From Fluviicola chungangensis (GTDB lineage Bacteria; Bacteroidota; Bacteroidia; Flavobacteriales_D; Crocinitomicaceae): DNA of 64,000 bases. The stretch is from positions 587,606 through 651,605 of the forward strand of contig NZ_VLPL01000002.1 of the NCBI RefSeq assembly GCF_007558725.1. The letters are read 5' to 3'. Position numbers and translations under genes: made by a program. Numbering within the stretch: the first letter of the stretch is position 1; each line of letters starts with the position of its first letter. Shown here one piece after another: positions 18,868-28,426 of the stretch. The notes under the pieces were generated by a model. It saw nothing but the letters and a program-made list of their open reading frames with translations, did no database searches and was not told the DNA's origin.

Positions 18868-19809
18868 ATGCAGCAGGACCACGTTAAGAAACTGATTCGA
18901 AGAAAAGCGGAAGAAATAGGCTTTTTGCATGTAGGTTTTTCCAAAGCAGATTTCCTTGCCTCCGAAGAACCCCGGCTGATCAATTGGCTGAAGGCCGAAA
19001 AGCACGGGAAAATGGGATACATGGAAAACCACTTCGATATGCGATTGGACCCGCGTATTTTAGTGCCTGGGGCAAAGACGGTCATTTCATTAGCCTACAA
19101 TTACTTTCCGAAAGAAACACAGCGCTCCGATACCTTTCATATTTCCAAGTATGCTTATGGAAAAGACTACCACGATGTGGTCCGATCCAAATTGAAGCAA
19201 TTGGTTTCCGAATTGCAACAGGAAATCGGGGAAATAGAAGGACGGGTATTTGTTGACAGTGCACCGATACTGGAAAAAGCCTGGGCAGAGAAAAGCGGGG
19301 TTGGCTGGGTAGGAAAGAACGGAAATTTAATTCAGCCGAAAACCGGTTCCTTTTTCTTTCTCGCTGAAATTATCTGTGACCTGGAATTGGAACCCGATGG
19401 CCCGATACGCGATTATTGCGGTTCCTGTACGAAATGCATCGATGCCTGCCCCACGGATGCTATTGAAGCACCTTACGTAGTGAATGGGTCCAAATGTATT
19501 TCCTATGCAACCATTGAATTGAAAGAGGCAAATTTACCGGAGCTGTTTCGCGGCAATATGCATAACTGGATATACGGCTGTGATATCTGCCAGGATGTGT
19601 GTCCATGGAATCGGTTCTCAAAACCACATTCCGAATCCGAATTTGAACCGAAAGCACCCATTTTATCCTTTTCAAAGCAAGAGTGGCTGGAACTGGATGA
19701 ATTGGCTTTCCAAACCATTTTCAAAGGAAGTGCAGTAAAAAGAACCAAGTTTTCGGGTTTGAAACGGAACATCCTTTTTGTACAGTCTGAGGACAAAGAA
19801 TCGAATTGA
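18868..19809 (+). CDS. queG: epoxyqueuosine reductase QueG
   Basis: 313 residues. QueG reduces epoxyqueuosine to queuosine in tRNA anticodons with a cobalamin and two [4Fe-4S] clusters. Visible are the likely catalytic Asp130 in VDSAP, the first cluster group Cys184, 187, 190 and 194 ([11 protein letters not shown]), and the second [11 protein letters not shown] near residue 238. Length is typical of the shorter forms without the HEAT-repeat tail. Cytosolic; sits directly after ruvB with 9 bp between. Confidence 0.96.
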   Translation: MQQDHVKKLIRRKAEEIGFLHVGFSKADFLASEEPRLINWLKAEKHGKMGYMENHFDMRLDPRILVPGAKTVISLAYNYFPKETQRSDTFHISKYAYGKDYHDVVRSKLKQLVSELQQEIGEIEGRVFVDSAPILEKAWAEKSGVGWVGKNGNLIQPKTGSFFFLAEIICDLELEPDGPIRDYCGSCTKCIDACPTDAIEAPYVVNGSKCISYATIELKEANLPELFRGNMHNWIYGCDICQDVCPWNRFSKPHSESEFEPKAPILSFSKQEWLELDELAFQTIFKGSAVKRTKFSGLKRNILFVQSEDKESN

Positions 19810-19836
19810 TTCATTTTATTTTAATAATGAATTAAA

Positions 19837-19862
19837 CTTTTGATAATAAACAGTATCAAAAG
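19837..19862. terminator. hairpin after queG / before CotH gene
   Basis: CTTTTGATA (19837-19845) and TATCAAAAG (19854-19862) form a perfect 9-bp stem with an 8-nt loop, ending 12 bp before the CotH ATG. Without a T-run it may be an operator or a leader structure as well as a terminator. Confidence 0.35.
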
Positions 19863-19874
19863 GAAAACTACAAC

Positions 19875-22145
19875 ATGAAGCAAACTATCTTATTGGTTGC
19901 ACTCGCGTGCAGCTTTTTCGCCGGATCATCTCGTGCTCAGGGATTTTATGACCGCTCTACTGTCCAAAAAATTGAAATATTCTTCGGCTTTTCGAATTGG
20001 GATGCTCAGCTGGATGCACTTGCTTCCACAACGGAAGATTATTTGCTCGCAGATTCTGTCCGGATCAACGGAACCACATTCGACAGTGTCGGGGTAAAAT
20101 ACAAGGGAAATAGTTCCTATAATGCAAACAACAACAAAAACCCGATCCATATCGAATTGGATTATGTACATGGAAGTTATGATTACCAGGGTTATACGGA
20201 TATCAAACTCCAGAATGGCTACCAGGATCCTTCCATGATCCGGGAAGTGCTTTCCTATGCTGTTTTGGAGCAATACATGGATTGTCCGCAGGCAAATTTT
20301 GCCAATGTGTACATCAACGGAACATTTCGGGGAGTTTACTCCAATGCTGAATCCATCAATGCGAAATTCAATGGAGATCATTATTATACTTCAGATGGTT
20401 CATTCTTTAAATGCAATCCGGTTGGAGGAGCAGGTCCGGGTGCTGGAGTCAGCCCGGATTTAAAGTACCTGGGTTCCGATAGTTCGCTTTATAGCAACGG
20501 ATACGAACTAAAGTCGGACTATGGATGGAACGACTTGGTGGATTTGACCAATACGCTAAACAATAACTTTTCAGCGATTGATTCCAAACTGGATGTTGAT
20601 CGTGCTTTATGGATGCTTGCATTTAACAATGTGCTTGTTAACCTGGATTCTTATTCAGGAGCATTCAGACAAAACTACTACCTGTACAAGGATTTGAACG
20701 ACCGGTTTATTCCGACAGTATGGGATTTGAACATGAGTTTTGCAGGTTTTCCCGGAGGTCCGGCTCAAGGTCAGTCGTACACAGCTACTACACTTGATCC
20801 GTTTTCAAACAGTACTTCCGCAAACCATCCCCTGATCCAGAAAATGATTGCAGATCCGATGTACAAGCGGATGTATATGGCGCACCTAAGAACAATTGTC
20901 CAGGAAGTTTTTGCTTCGGCAGATTATGTAACTACTGCAAATGCATTGCGGACGACAATTGATGCTTCTGTTCAGGCTGACCCGTACAAGTTTTATACGT
21001 ATGCCCAATTCCAGAATGGACTGACGACTTCGGTAACGGGAGGCGGAGGGCCGGGTGGAGGAAGTTCCATTCCCGGAATTCAGCAGCTGATGGATGCACG
21101 TGTAAGTTATTTTCAGTCGAATGCCGATTACACCCTTTCTGCCCCGTCGGTTACTGCGTATGCAGCAAGCAACAATTCTCCGGTATATGGAGAAACAGTA
21201 ACTATTACTGCGACGTGTAGCAATGAGACTGCGGTATTTCTCGGCTATCGATTAGAACATCCGTTGCGCTTTAACCGCGTTCAGATGTTTGATGACGGGA
21301 TGCACAATGACGGTGCAGCGGGCGACCACCTATATGGAGTGGATGTGGTGTTGAACGGAATTACCCTGGAATATTACATTTATGCAGAAAACGCCAGTGC
21401 AGGTATTTTTAGCCCTGCTCGTGCGGAACACGAATTTCATACACTGAATATCACCCTTGTTTTACCTGCAATAGGAGACATCCTGATCAATGAACTGATG
21501 GCGGATAATGGTTCCACCGCATATGATTCAAACGGTGAAAACGACGATTGGGTTGAATTATACAATCATACCTCTGTAGCAAAAGACCTTTCCGGGCTGT
21601 ACCTTTCCGATGATGTAACCAATTTAACCAAGTGGCAGATTCCATTGGGAACGGCAATCAATGCAAATGATGTGTTGATCATCTGGACGGATAACGATTC
21701 GGAACAAAGCGGGTTACATGCCAATTTCAAACTAAGTGCTGCCGGTGAATCCGTAATTCTTTCAGACGGAAGTACGATTTATGACCAGGTCGATTTTGGC
21801 CAGCAGACACAGGACGTTTCCTATGAACGTTGTCCGGACGGAGGAACATTTACTTTTGCTGACCCGACATTCGATGCTTTGAACAATTGTGCTTTAGGAC
21901 TGGACGAATTCACCGGCAGTTCAATACTGATTTATCCCAATCCAAGTAACGGTAATTTCACTATTCAAAGTGATGTGAACGCTGTTTATACGGTGTACGA
22001 TTTATCGGGGAGATCTGTAACAAACGGTACCTTGGAAAATAAGGCGACGGTATTGGATGCACAGCAATGGCAGGCAGGAAATTACCTGGTACAGATTCGT
22101 GACGAAAAAGGAAATACCAAAACTGTTCAGCTGATCAGGTATTAG
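19875..22145 (+). CDS. secreted CotH-kinase-like protein with LTD and T9SS sorting domain
   Basis: 756 residues, signal peptide about 1-21 (cleaved after RAQ). A CotH domain follows (about 25-420) with KGNSS at 77-81 and WDLNMSF at 283-289, matching the active-site segments of the CotH protein-kinase fold. A Gly-rich loop lies near 388-397. Residues about 535-660 form a lamin-tail domain (DILINELMADN, DDWVELYN), and the last 73 residues are a T9SS type A sorting domain (IYPNPSNG ... GNYLVQI). Likely a cell-surface or secreted protein; whether it phosphorylates anything is unknown. The two downstream genes are usual partners of CotH proteins. Confidence 0.88.
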   Translation: MKQTILLVALACSFFAGSSRAQGFYDRSTVQKIEIFFGFSNWDAQLDALASTTEDYLLADSVRINGTTFDSVGVKYKGNSSYNANNNKNPIHIELDYVHGSYDYQGYTDIKLQNGYQDPSMIREVLSYAVLEQYMDCPQANFANVYINGTFRGVYSNAESINAKFNGDHYYTSDGSFFKCNPVGGAGPGAGVSPDLKYLGSDSSLYSNGYELKSDYGWNDLVDLTNTLNNNFSAIDSKLDVDRALWMLAFNNVLVNLDSYSGAFRQNYYLYKDLNDRFIPTVWDLNMSFAGFPGGPAQGQSYTATTLDPFSNSTSANHPLIQKMIADPMYKRMYMAHLRTIVQEVFASADYVTTANALRTTIDASVQADPYKFYTYAQFQNGLTTSVTGGGGPGGGSSIPGIQQLMDARVSYFQSNADYTLSAPSVTAYAASNNSPVYGETVTITATCSNETAVFLGYRLEHPLRFNRVQMFDDGMHNDGAAGDHLYGVDVVLNGITLEYYIYAENASAGIFSPARAEHEFHTLNITLVLPAIGDILINELMADNGSTAYDSNGENDDWVELYNHTSVAKDLSGLYLSDDVTNLTKWQIPLGTAINANDVLIIWTDNDSEQSGLHANFKLSAAGESVILSDGSTIYDQVDFGQQTQDVSYERCPDGGTFTFADPTFDALNNCALGLDEFTGSSILIYPNPSNGNFTIQSDVNAVYTVYDLSGRSVTNGTLENKATVLDAQQWQAGNYLVQIRDEKGNTKTVQLIRY

Positions 22146-22280
22146 TATTAGGTTCGGGCAACTTTAATTGTTGAGATCTGTATCAATCCGGAATAAACTG
22201 GTTGAAAATTGAAAGATGCAAGATTCGGTTTGTCTGTTCCGGCTTTTTATATTACATTTCCTTCGCTAAAACGTACTATT

Positions 22281-23891
22281 ATGATTCCTGAAGAAAACGT
22301 ACAGGAGCCCATTTCATTAAGTTTAACGCCTTATACAGGTACCTGGACAAAAGCAGAAGCTGCTCATTTGTTAAGAAGGACTATGTTTGGTGCAACACTA
22401 ACCCAGATTACACAGGCTGTAACAGACGGGATGAATGCAACTGTAGCTCAATTATTGACACTTCCAAGTGTTTCACCACCATTAGCTTTTCACCCGGACG
22501 AAGCTGTTACTGCCATTGGGTCCACCTGGATCAACGATGTGTATCCTGCAAGTCCCGGACCAACGAATAATGCACGCCTGTATTCACTGGGAGCCTGGTT
22601 CATGCAACGGATCAATCAACCGACAGTAAGTATCCAGGAAAAAATGTGCCTGTTCTGGGATAACCATTTCGGTGTAGACGGAACAAACGAAGCGAAAGCA
22701 GTTTATGGAATGCATGAAAAATACCGCTTGAATTGCCTTGGGAACTTCAAGCAACTGGTAAAAGACATGACAGTCGATCCCATGATGCTTTTGTTCTTAA
22801 ACGGGGCAACGAATAACTTGTTCTCACCGAATGAGAATTATGCCCGTGAGTTGCTGGAACTATTTACGGTTGGAAAAGGTCCGCAAGTGGGGACCGGTGA
22901 CTATTCCAATTATACGGAAGCGGATGTTGCTGCCGGAGCTAAGATTTTAACGGGGTGGACTGTAACCGATTTATACAGTACTTCTGCAAGCCAGCCATCC
23001 AGTGTGTTTTATCCGGTATTACACGATACATCCAGCAAGACATTGAGCTCATATTTTGGTTCGGCTGTCGTTCCGGATGCCGGGAATATGGAATATGCAA
23101 ACTATGTCGACATCATTTTCAGTCAGCCGGACATGGCGAAGTATTTGTGCCGTAAGATCTATCGCTGGTTTGTCAATTATGATTTAACACCGAGCGTAGA
23201 AAGTACGGTAATTGCAGATATGGCTTCGACACTGACTTCCAATAATTTCGAAGTGCTGCCTGTTATAGAACAACTCCTGAAAAGTGAACATTTTTATGAT
23301 ATTTCCGTTCGTGGGGCTATCATCAAGAATCCGCTGGAGCTATTGTTTACCATGCTGAATGCATCCGGTTCGGTCCCGGGGTATTCGGTTCCGGTTAATT
23401 ATGAAATTTACCTGAATCTCTACTATATGGCCCAGGTAATGGGAATGGAATACTTGCGGGCTCCAAGTGTAGGAGGCTGGACCGCATATTATCAGACTCC
23501 GGCTTTCACCCGATTATGGGCCAATTCCAGCTTGTTGAAGCTCCGCTTTGATTTGGGAGCAATGATGACTGTTACCAACGGAATCGTGGTGAATGGAAAC
23601 GCATTTAAGCTCAATGCTCTGAACTTCCTCGATAATTTGAGTTTGCCATCGAGCGCACCGCAGGTAATTGATGATATTTTGACGGTCTTTACCTGTAAAG
23701 GAGTTTCTGTTACTGAAAAAGTCGTTTTGAAATCCATTTTGACAAATGGCCAGCCTGATTTTGAGTGGACGATGCAATACAATGATTATATAGCCGATCC
23801 GGGAAATTCTACTTTGAGCGGACCAGTTCGTCAACGGGTTGAACTGGTACTTTATCGATTGTTCCAGTTGCCTGAATCACAAGTAATGTAA
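22281..23891 (+). CDS. DUF1800 family protein
   Basis: 536 residues from the ATG at 22281; an in-frame TTG at 22209 would add 24 residues with no signal character. The N-terminal WTKAEAAHLLRRTMFG motif and the central ENYARELLELFTVG are the hallmarks of DUF1800. The biochemical role is unknown. DUF1800 and DUF1501 genes are nearly always neighbours, in Bacteroidota and Planctomycetota, and this one is followed 21 bp later by the DUF1501 gene. No signal peptide or T9SS tail is visible, so its location is uncertain. Confidence 0.9.
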   Translation: MIPEENVQEPISLSLTPYTGTWTKAEAAHLLRRTMFGATLTQITQAVTDGMNATVAQLLTLPSVSPPLAFHPDEAVTAIGSTWINDVYPASPGPTNNARLYSLGAWFMQRINQPTVSIQEKMCLFWDNHFGVDGTNEAKAVYGMHEKYRLNCLGNFKQLVKDMTVDPMMLLFLNGATNNLFSPNENYARELLELFTVGKGPQVGTGDYSNYTEADVAAGAKILTGWTVTDLYSTSASQPSSVFYPVLHDTSSKTLSSYFGSAVVPDAGNMEYANYVDIIFSQPDMAKYLCRKIYRWFVNYDLTPSVESTVIADMASTLTSNNFEVLPVIEQLLKSEHFYDISVRGAIIKNPLELLFTMLNASGSVPGYSVPVNYEIYLNLYYMAQVMGMEYLRAPSVGGWTAYYQTPAFTRLWANSSLLKLRFDLGAMMTVTNGIVVNGNAFKLNALNFLDNLSLPSSAPQVIDDILTVFTCKGVSVTEKVVLKSILTNGQPDFEWTMQYNDYIADPGNSTLSGPVRQRVELVLYRLFQLPESQVM

Positions 23892-23912
23892 GTGTAACCA
23901 AAATCAGAAACT

Positions 23913-25466
23913 ATGAAAAGAAGAAATTTTGTCCAGTCGGTTGCACTTTCATCTATTGGAGCGCCACTGGTTTTAAAGAACTTTAAGTTTGGAGCTGTCA
24001 CGGAGGACCTGTTCAAGACATCCAGATCCGCTGAAGACCGGGTTCTGGTCATTATTCGTTTGAATGGTGGAAATGACGGTTTAGGGACGCTTGTGCCTTT
24101 GGACCAATATGCCAATTTGGCCATTCAGCGACCGAATATCCTGATCCCGCAGAATCAGTTGCTTACGATCACGCCGACCATTGCTTTGCACCCGGCTATG
24201 TCTGGGATGAGAGACATGTTCAATAATGAGCGTTTGTCCATAATCCAAAATGTGGGATATCCGGAGCAGAACCGTTCACATTTCAGATCCATGGATATCT
24301 GGACTTCCGGTATGCTGGACCCGAATGCAACGCGTGGCTGGTTGGGCAGATACCTGGACCAGGAGTTTCCAAACTTTCCGGATGATTATCCGAACACGGC
24401 AAATCCGGACCCGTTTGCGATCAGCATGGGATATGAAGTCTCTGCAACTTGCCAGGGACTGGCTGCAAATTTTTCTGTTGCCATCAATAACCCGTTTGAC
24501 AGTTACAACCTGGTGGAAACGGGACAAGTAAACGATGGTACGTATTACGGTTCCCATATGGAATACTTATCGACCCTGATAGTTCAGGCAAATGCATACG
24601 GAGCCCAGGTGAATGCTGCTGCAAATGCCGGGAACTCGCTTTCCACCATGTACGATCCGAACGATGAGATCTCGAAAAATTTAAAATACATTGCCCAGAT
24701 GATTTCTGGCGGATTAAAGACGAAAATTTACATTGTCAATGTGAATGGGTTCGATACACACAATGCCCAGGTTGTTGACGGGGCTCCTGCAACGGGAGAA
24801 CATGCCAATTTACTTTCGCGCGTATCAACAGCGATTGCGGCTTTTCAAAACGATTTGAGCCTATTGGGCCTTGAAAACCGGGTAGCGGGAATGACTTTTT
24901 CCGAATTTGGAAGGCAAATTGCTTCCAACGCCAGTGATGGAACGGATCACGGGGATGCTGCGCCATTGTTCCTGTTCGGTTCCTGCATCAGCAGTGGGAT
25001 AATCGGGCCGAACCCGGTTATTTCCGATACGATTGTTGATCAGGCGGGTGTCCCGATGCAAATTGACTTCAGAGACGTATACGCGTCCATTTTGAGGGAT
25101 TGGTTTGAGGCAGATACGACCGAGATCCAGGGAATGTTCGAACAGACGATCAATTTTATCTCTGTTTTGGATTCCTGTAACCTTGGATTAGACGAAAACT
25201 CATTGGAAAACGATGTGTTGGTATTCCCGAATCCATGCGTGGACCAAACCACCCTGAAATTTAAATGTTCCGGTGAAAAAGTAACCATTCGAATTTACGA
25301 TACAGCGGGAACGCTGATTCGTGAAGTGTGCTCGAAAGAGTTCCAGCCGGGCGAACATTTGGTTCCGATTGAGCTGGAGGGAACACCTTCAGGAAACTAC
25401 CTGGTGATGGTTCACAAGAATTCAGGAACGTTTACCAAGAAGTTCATCAAGCTGAAAAATATCTGA
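23913..25466 (+). CDS. DUF1501 family secreted protein with T9SS sorting domain
   Basis: 517 residues. The N-terminus MKRRNFVQ is a Tat-like twin-arginine motif. The DUF1501 body, a sulfatase/alkaline-phosphatase-like fold, shows VIIRLNGGNDGL near 47, FDTHNAQ and SEFGRQIASNASDGTDHGDAAPLFLFG. From about residue 435 a T9SS sorting domain runs to the end (VFPNPCVDQ, GNYLVMV). Tat export followed by T9SS would put it on the surface. Function unknown; it probably acts with the DUF1800 protein encoded just upstream. A strong terminator follows. Confidence 0.9.
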   Translation: MKRRNFVQSVALSSIGAPLVLKNFKFGAVTEDLFKTSRSAEDRVLVIIRLNGGNDGLGTLVPLDQYANLAIQRPNILIPQNQLLTITPTIALHPAMSGMRDMFNNERLSIIQNVGYPEQNRSHFRSMDIWTSGMLDPNATRGWLGRYLDQEFPNFPDDYPNTANPDPFAISMGYEVSATCQGLAANFSVAINNPFDSYNLVETGQVNDGTYYGSHMEYLSTLIVQANAYGAQVNAAANAGNSLSTMYDPNDEISKNLKYIAQMISGGLKTKIYIVNVNGFDTHNAQVVDGAPATGEHANLLSRVSTAIAAFQNDLSLLGLENRVAGMTFSEFGRQIASNASDGTDHGDAAPLFLFGSCISSGIIGPNPVISDTIVDQAGVPMQIDFRDVYASILRDWFEADTTEIQGMFEQTINFISVLDSCNLGLDENSLENDVLVFPNPCVDQTTLKFKCSGEKVTIRIYDTAGTLIREVCSKEFQPGEHLVPIELEGTPSGNYLVMVHKNSGTFTKKFIKLKNI

Positions 25467-25470
25467 TAAT

Positions 25471-25503
25471 AAAAAACCCCGGTAGTGAATACCGGGGTTT
25501 TTT
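25471..25503. terminator. bidirectional intrinsic terminator
   Basis: A 14-bp perfect stem, AAAAAACCCCGGTA (25471-25484) and TACCGGGGTTTTTT (25490-25503), with a 5-nt loop. The A and T runs on both sides let it serve both converging genes. Confidence 0.92.
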
Positions 25504-25520
25504 ATTTGATGTTGGGAATA

Positions 25521-26180
25521 TTACATTCCTCCACCCATATTTTTCAAGTCTTCTTCCGTTACCACTGTATATTCTTCAGGGACTTTTAAACTGAAAATCT
25601 TTTTGTCTACTTTCTTCGTGAACTTGGTAGCAATAAAATGAATGGTCATCCCATTGTTTACAGTAGTGAATTCCAAAGGAACGCCATTGATATTAGCTCC
25701 TCCGAATTGTTGTTGACCAGCTAAAGAAGCTTTCAAATCCGTTGCAACCCACATGATCATTTCGTTTCCGTCCGCATCGCGTGTAATGGTTTTCGTACAT
25801 TTATAACCAACGATCTCCTTCGTTTCAGAGGTTACTTCAACCTTAGGTGCATCGGCTGTTTCTTCTTTTTTCGCTTTTGATAATGAGGTCAATTCAGTAG
25901 CAGTCTTGTTTCCCATAATTTCCATCAACATCAAGCCTTTATCAGCTTTAACATCAGCCACGGTATTCATTTTCATAAAAGTACCCATTGTCATATCGAT
26001 TTTGGATTTGTTAGGTATGAAATACAATTCCATTGTTGATCCCTGCATCATCGGAAGTGCCATAGCCATGTCAGGATTGTCACTGGAGAAATCCAATGAA
26101 TAAGAGATTTGCCCTGTCGTTTGAGCTATAGAAGTTCCAACTACAGCCAAAAATAAAATTGATAATAGTAAATGTTTCAT
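25521..26180 (-). CDS. exported DUF4412-like protein
   Basis: 219 residues from the ATG at 26180 (MKHLLLSILFLAVVGTSIAQ signal peptide); an upstream ATG at 26216 would add 12 residues. The mature part reads as a beta-sandwich with SYSLDF, a Met-rich stretch (about 30-70: DMAMALPMMQG, MTMGTFMKM), KEIVGYKCTKTI and MIMWVATDLKAS; this pattern fits DUF4412 or related GLPGLI-like proteins. These exported proteins have no assigned function. A Gly/Met end (NMGGGM) is unusual. Convergent with the DUF1501 gene. Confidence 0.65.
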   Translation of the reverse strand: MKHLLLSILFLAVVGTSIAQTTGQISYSLDFSSDNPDMAMALPMMQGSTMELYFIPNKSKIDMTMGTFMKMNTVADVKADKGLMLMEIMGNKTATELTSLSKAKKEETADAPKVEVTSETKEIVGYKCTKTITRDADGNEMIMWVATDLKASLAGQQQFGGANINGVPLEFTTVNNGMTIHFIATKFTKKVDKKIFSLKVPEEYTVVTEEDLKNMGGGM

Positions 26181-26303
26181 GTGTTTCTTTTTACAAAAAT
26201 GGCATAAATCTTTCAACTTATATCACTATTCGTGTATTTCGTGAAATTTAATTTCCTATGGTTCAATGGTTCAAAATAGATGCTGTTTGAACTCTGCGCC
26301 GAT

Positions 26304-26317
26304 GCTAAAGCTTTAGC
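26304..26317. repeat. short palindrome, copy of a dispersed repeat
   Basis: GCTAAAGCTTTAGC is a perfect 14-bp palindrome in the gap between two minus-strand genes. The surrounding 28 bp (26295-26322) match 35431-35458 at 23 positions, so this looks like a dispersed palindromic unit. Confidence 0.5.
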
Positions 26318-26338
26318 GCAAGCATTTTGAACATTTTT

Positions 26339-27676
26339 CTATCCCGTAATTGCTCCGATCAGATCTTTTCCGTTTGCATAAAGGATAAGCCCGAGTAATA
26401 AGAAGAACCCGACGTATTGCGCATATTCCATGAACTTTTGTCCAGGAGCACGACCGGTAATCATCTCATATAATAAGAACATCACATGGCCACCATCCAG
26501 TGCAGGAATAGGAAGCAAGTTCATAATAGCAAGCATCATGGAAAGGAAAGCCGTTAATGTCCAGAATGCTTGCCAATTCCAGGTTGCGGGGAACAATTTC
26601 CCGATAGATCCTACACCACCGACAGATTTCGCTCCTTTTGCCGTGGCAACATATTTGAATTGAGCCACATTCATGTACATGGTTCGAAGGCCTTTTCCGA
26701 ATCCGGAGGTAAATGCTTCACCGAAAGAATAGTTCTGTGTATAAAAAGCACTGGTGTCGGTACTGATTTTTGGCTTTTGGAAATGAACACCCAATATTCC
26801 GTCTTGTCCGATGAATGCCTCTTTCTCCATTTCTTTTCCATCTCTCAAAATAGTAAGGTGTGCCTTTTTCCCTTTGCTATGGTATAATTGAGAGGTGAGC
26901 TGATCGCGAAATTCCAGATCCTGATCATTTATTTTTAGAAACCGGTCGTCTTTTTTCAAGCCAATCCGTTCTGCTGCGGATTTTGGATCAACACTATCAA
27001 CTGCCGACATGAAGTACCTGAAATCGAAGGTGTTTTTTTCAGCGCCGTTTTCCCACATTTTATTTCCAATGTCTTCAGGGAGCACAATCGTTTCCATTTT
27101 CCCGTTTTGGTGTTTTACCTTGAAATGACGCATATTGAAGATCAGGATTTCTCCACCCAATTGCTGTAATTCATCCAGTTTCTTCCCATCAACGGCTAAT
27201 ACTTTATCTCCCTGCTGAAAACCGAATTGTTCCATATACGGATGAACGGCCATCCCATTAACCATTTTGGTTTGGTCGATTTTTTCTTCGCCCCAAACGG
27301 CCAATACCATGATGTAAAGCGCAAAACAAACGATCACGTTTACAATGATCCCACCCAACATGATAATCAAGCGCTGCCATGCCGGTTTTGAACGGAATTC
27401 CCACGGTTGTGGTGGTTGGGCCAGTTGTTCTTTGTCCATGGATTCATCTACCATCCCTGCGATTTTCACATAACCACCCAGCGGAATCCAGCCCAATCCC
27501 CATTCCGTTTCACCGATCTTTTTCTTGAACACGGAAAAATAAGGGTTAAAGAACAAGTAGAATTTCTCCACCTTGGTATTGAACCATTTTGCAGGTAGAT
27601 AATGCCCGAATTCATGTAATACGATTAAAAGTGAGAGTGATAAAATCAGCTGAGCTGCGCGAACCCAAAAATCCAT
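26339..27676 (-). CDS. rseP: RseP-type site-2 membrane protease (M50)
   Basis: 445 residues. The zinc site HEFGH at 21-25 is in the first membrane helix and the second motif LDGGH at 393-397 near the C-terminus; between them lie two PDZ-like regions. RseP-type proteases cut inside membranes, for example anti-sigma factors or leftover signal peptides. The substrate here is unknown. The insert after the first helix (FYLFFNPYFSVFKKK, WGLGWIPLGGYVKIAGM) is typical of the Bacteroidota form. A -7 box lies 21 bp upstream and a 58-bp triple repeat just beyond it. Confidence 0.93.
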   Translation of the reverse strand: MDFWVRAAQLILSLSLLIVLHEFGHYLPAKWFNTKVEKFYLFFNPYFSVFKKKIGETEWGLGWIPLGGYVKIAGMVDESMDKEQLAQPPQPWEFRSKPAWQRLIIMLGGIIVNVIVCFALYIMVLAVWGEEKIDQTKMVNGMAVHPYMEQFGFQQGDKVLAVDGKKLDELQQLGGEILIFNMRHFKVKHQNGKMETIVLPEDIGNKMWENGAEKNTFDFRYFMSAVDSVDPKSAAERIGLKKDDRFLKINDQDLEFRDQLTSQLYHSKGKKAHLTILRDGKEMEKEAFIGQDGILGVHFQKPKISTDTSAFYTQNYSFGEAFTSGFGKGLRTMYMNVAQFKYVATAKGAKSVGGVGSIGKLFPATWNWQAFWTLTAFLSMMLAIMNLLPIPALDGGHVMFLLYEMITGRAPGQKFMEYAQYVGFFLLLGLILYANGKDLIGAITG

Positions 27677-27696
27677 AGTTTTTATTTAAAGTGGAA

Positions 27697-27704
27697 CAAA
27701 TATA
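27697..27704 (-). promoter_or_regulatory. candidate -7 box of rseP
   Basis: CAAATATA on the plus strand reads TATATTTG on the minus strand, a full match to TAnnTTTG, 21 bp before the rseP ATG. No well-spaced -33 TTG is visible; that region falls in the first 58-bp repeat. Confidence 0.45.
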
Positions 27705-27709
27705 AGAAA

Positions 27710-27876
27710 AAGCGAAGCTTTTGAAGACTAAATTACGACAAACGTCAGAGCGGAAGTAATTTGGGAGAAGCGAAGCTTTTGAAGACTAAATTACGACAAA
27801 CGTCAGAGCGGAAGTAATTTGGGAGAAGCGAAGCTTTTGAAGACTAAATTACGACAAACGTCAGAGCGGAAGTAAT
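27710..27876. repeat. 58-bp tandem repeat, about 2.9 copies
   Basis: Units start at 27710, 27768 and 27826 with the same first 51 bases; the third changes after AAGTAAT. Each unit starts AAGCGAAGCTTTTGAAGAC and holds the small inverted repeats GAC/GTC and, in the first two copies, AAATTAC/GTAATTT. 58 is not a multiple of three and no gene covers it. It lies just upstream of the rseP promoter box. Confidence 0.95.
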
Positions 27877-27954
27877 CCGGGGAAAGGCAATAGCAAAGAG
27901 GCAAGGACCATTAGTCCGTTGACCTCACTAATCACTATTGCCTGATGCCTGAAA

Positions 27955-28314
27955 TCAGGGTTGTACATGTTTGGTAGAATAACCATGATGTTCAAAGTAT
28001 TCCAAAATGGCTTCCTTCATAAAAGCCTGTTGTTCTTCTTCGCTTAAAGGAGGAAGTTCTTTCAGGAATTCGAAATGCGGCCAATTGTCCGCATCTCTTC
28101 CTTTGAAGGCATAATATCCGTAAGGTTCTAACAAGGTACAGATTGCAACGTGCATTAAATCTGTCTTCTCGTGTTTTTTAAATAATTTATATCCAATGCC
28201 CAATTCCTCTACTCCAATCAAAAAAAGCATCGCCTGAAGGTCGATACCCGGCCCGAAAGTAGGCTCTAATTGTTTGGTGAGGTTTTGGTAACGTAATTCC
28301 AATGCGTAATCCAT
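27955..28314 (-). CDS. conserved small cytosolic protein upstream of rseP
   Basis: 119 residues without signal or membrane helix. Sequence such as AMLFLIGVEELG, HVAICTLLEPYGYYAF and WPHFEFLKELPPLSEEEQ is familiar from a small conserved Bacteroidota protein that often lies beside the M50 protease gene. No enzyme motif is visible and the function is unknown. The acidic, helical composition suggests a small protein-binding domain. It lies 278 bp upstream of rseP on the same strand, separated by the tandem repeat, so it may have its own promoter. Confidence 0.7.
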   Translation of the reverse strand: MDYALELRYQNLTKQLEPTFGPGIDLQAMLFLIGVEELGIGYKLFKKHEKTDLMHVAICTLLEPYGYYAFKGRDADNWPHFEFLKELPPLSEEEQQAFMKEAILEYFEHHGYSTKHVQP

Positions 28315-28370
28315 AACTGTAAAATTACTGATTTAAGACGAATTGTCCTTTTGGGATTTTGGGATATTAA

Positions 28371-28426
28371 GACATTAAGATTTTAGGAAGGGGATTAAAA
28401 TCTTAAAATCCCGGAGTCTTAATGTC
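28371..28426. terminator. hairpin after secreted hydrolase gene
   Basis: GACATTAAGA (28371-28380) and TCTTAATGTC (28417-28426) are perfect 10-bp arms with a 36-nt loop, abutting the stop codon of the minus-strand gene at 28427. There is no T-run; it resembles AT-rich dispersed intergenic sequence as much as a terminator. Confidence 0.35.

Noticed and set aside
27710..27876. 58-bp repeats as a CRISPR array
   Set aside because: The copies are directly joined without spacers and no cas genes are nearby.
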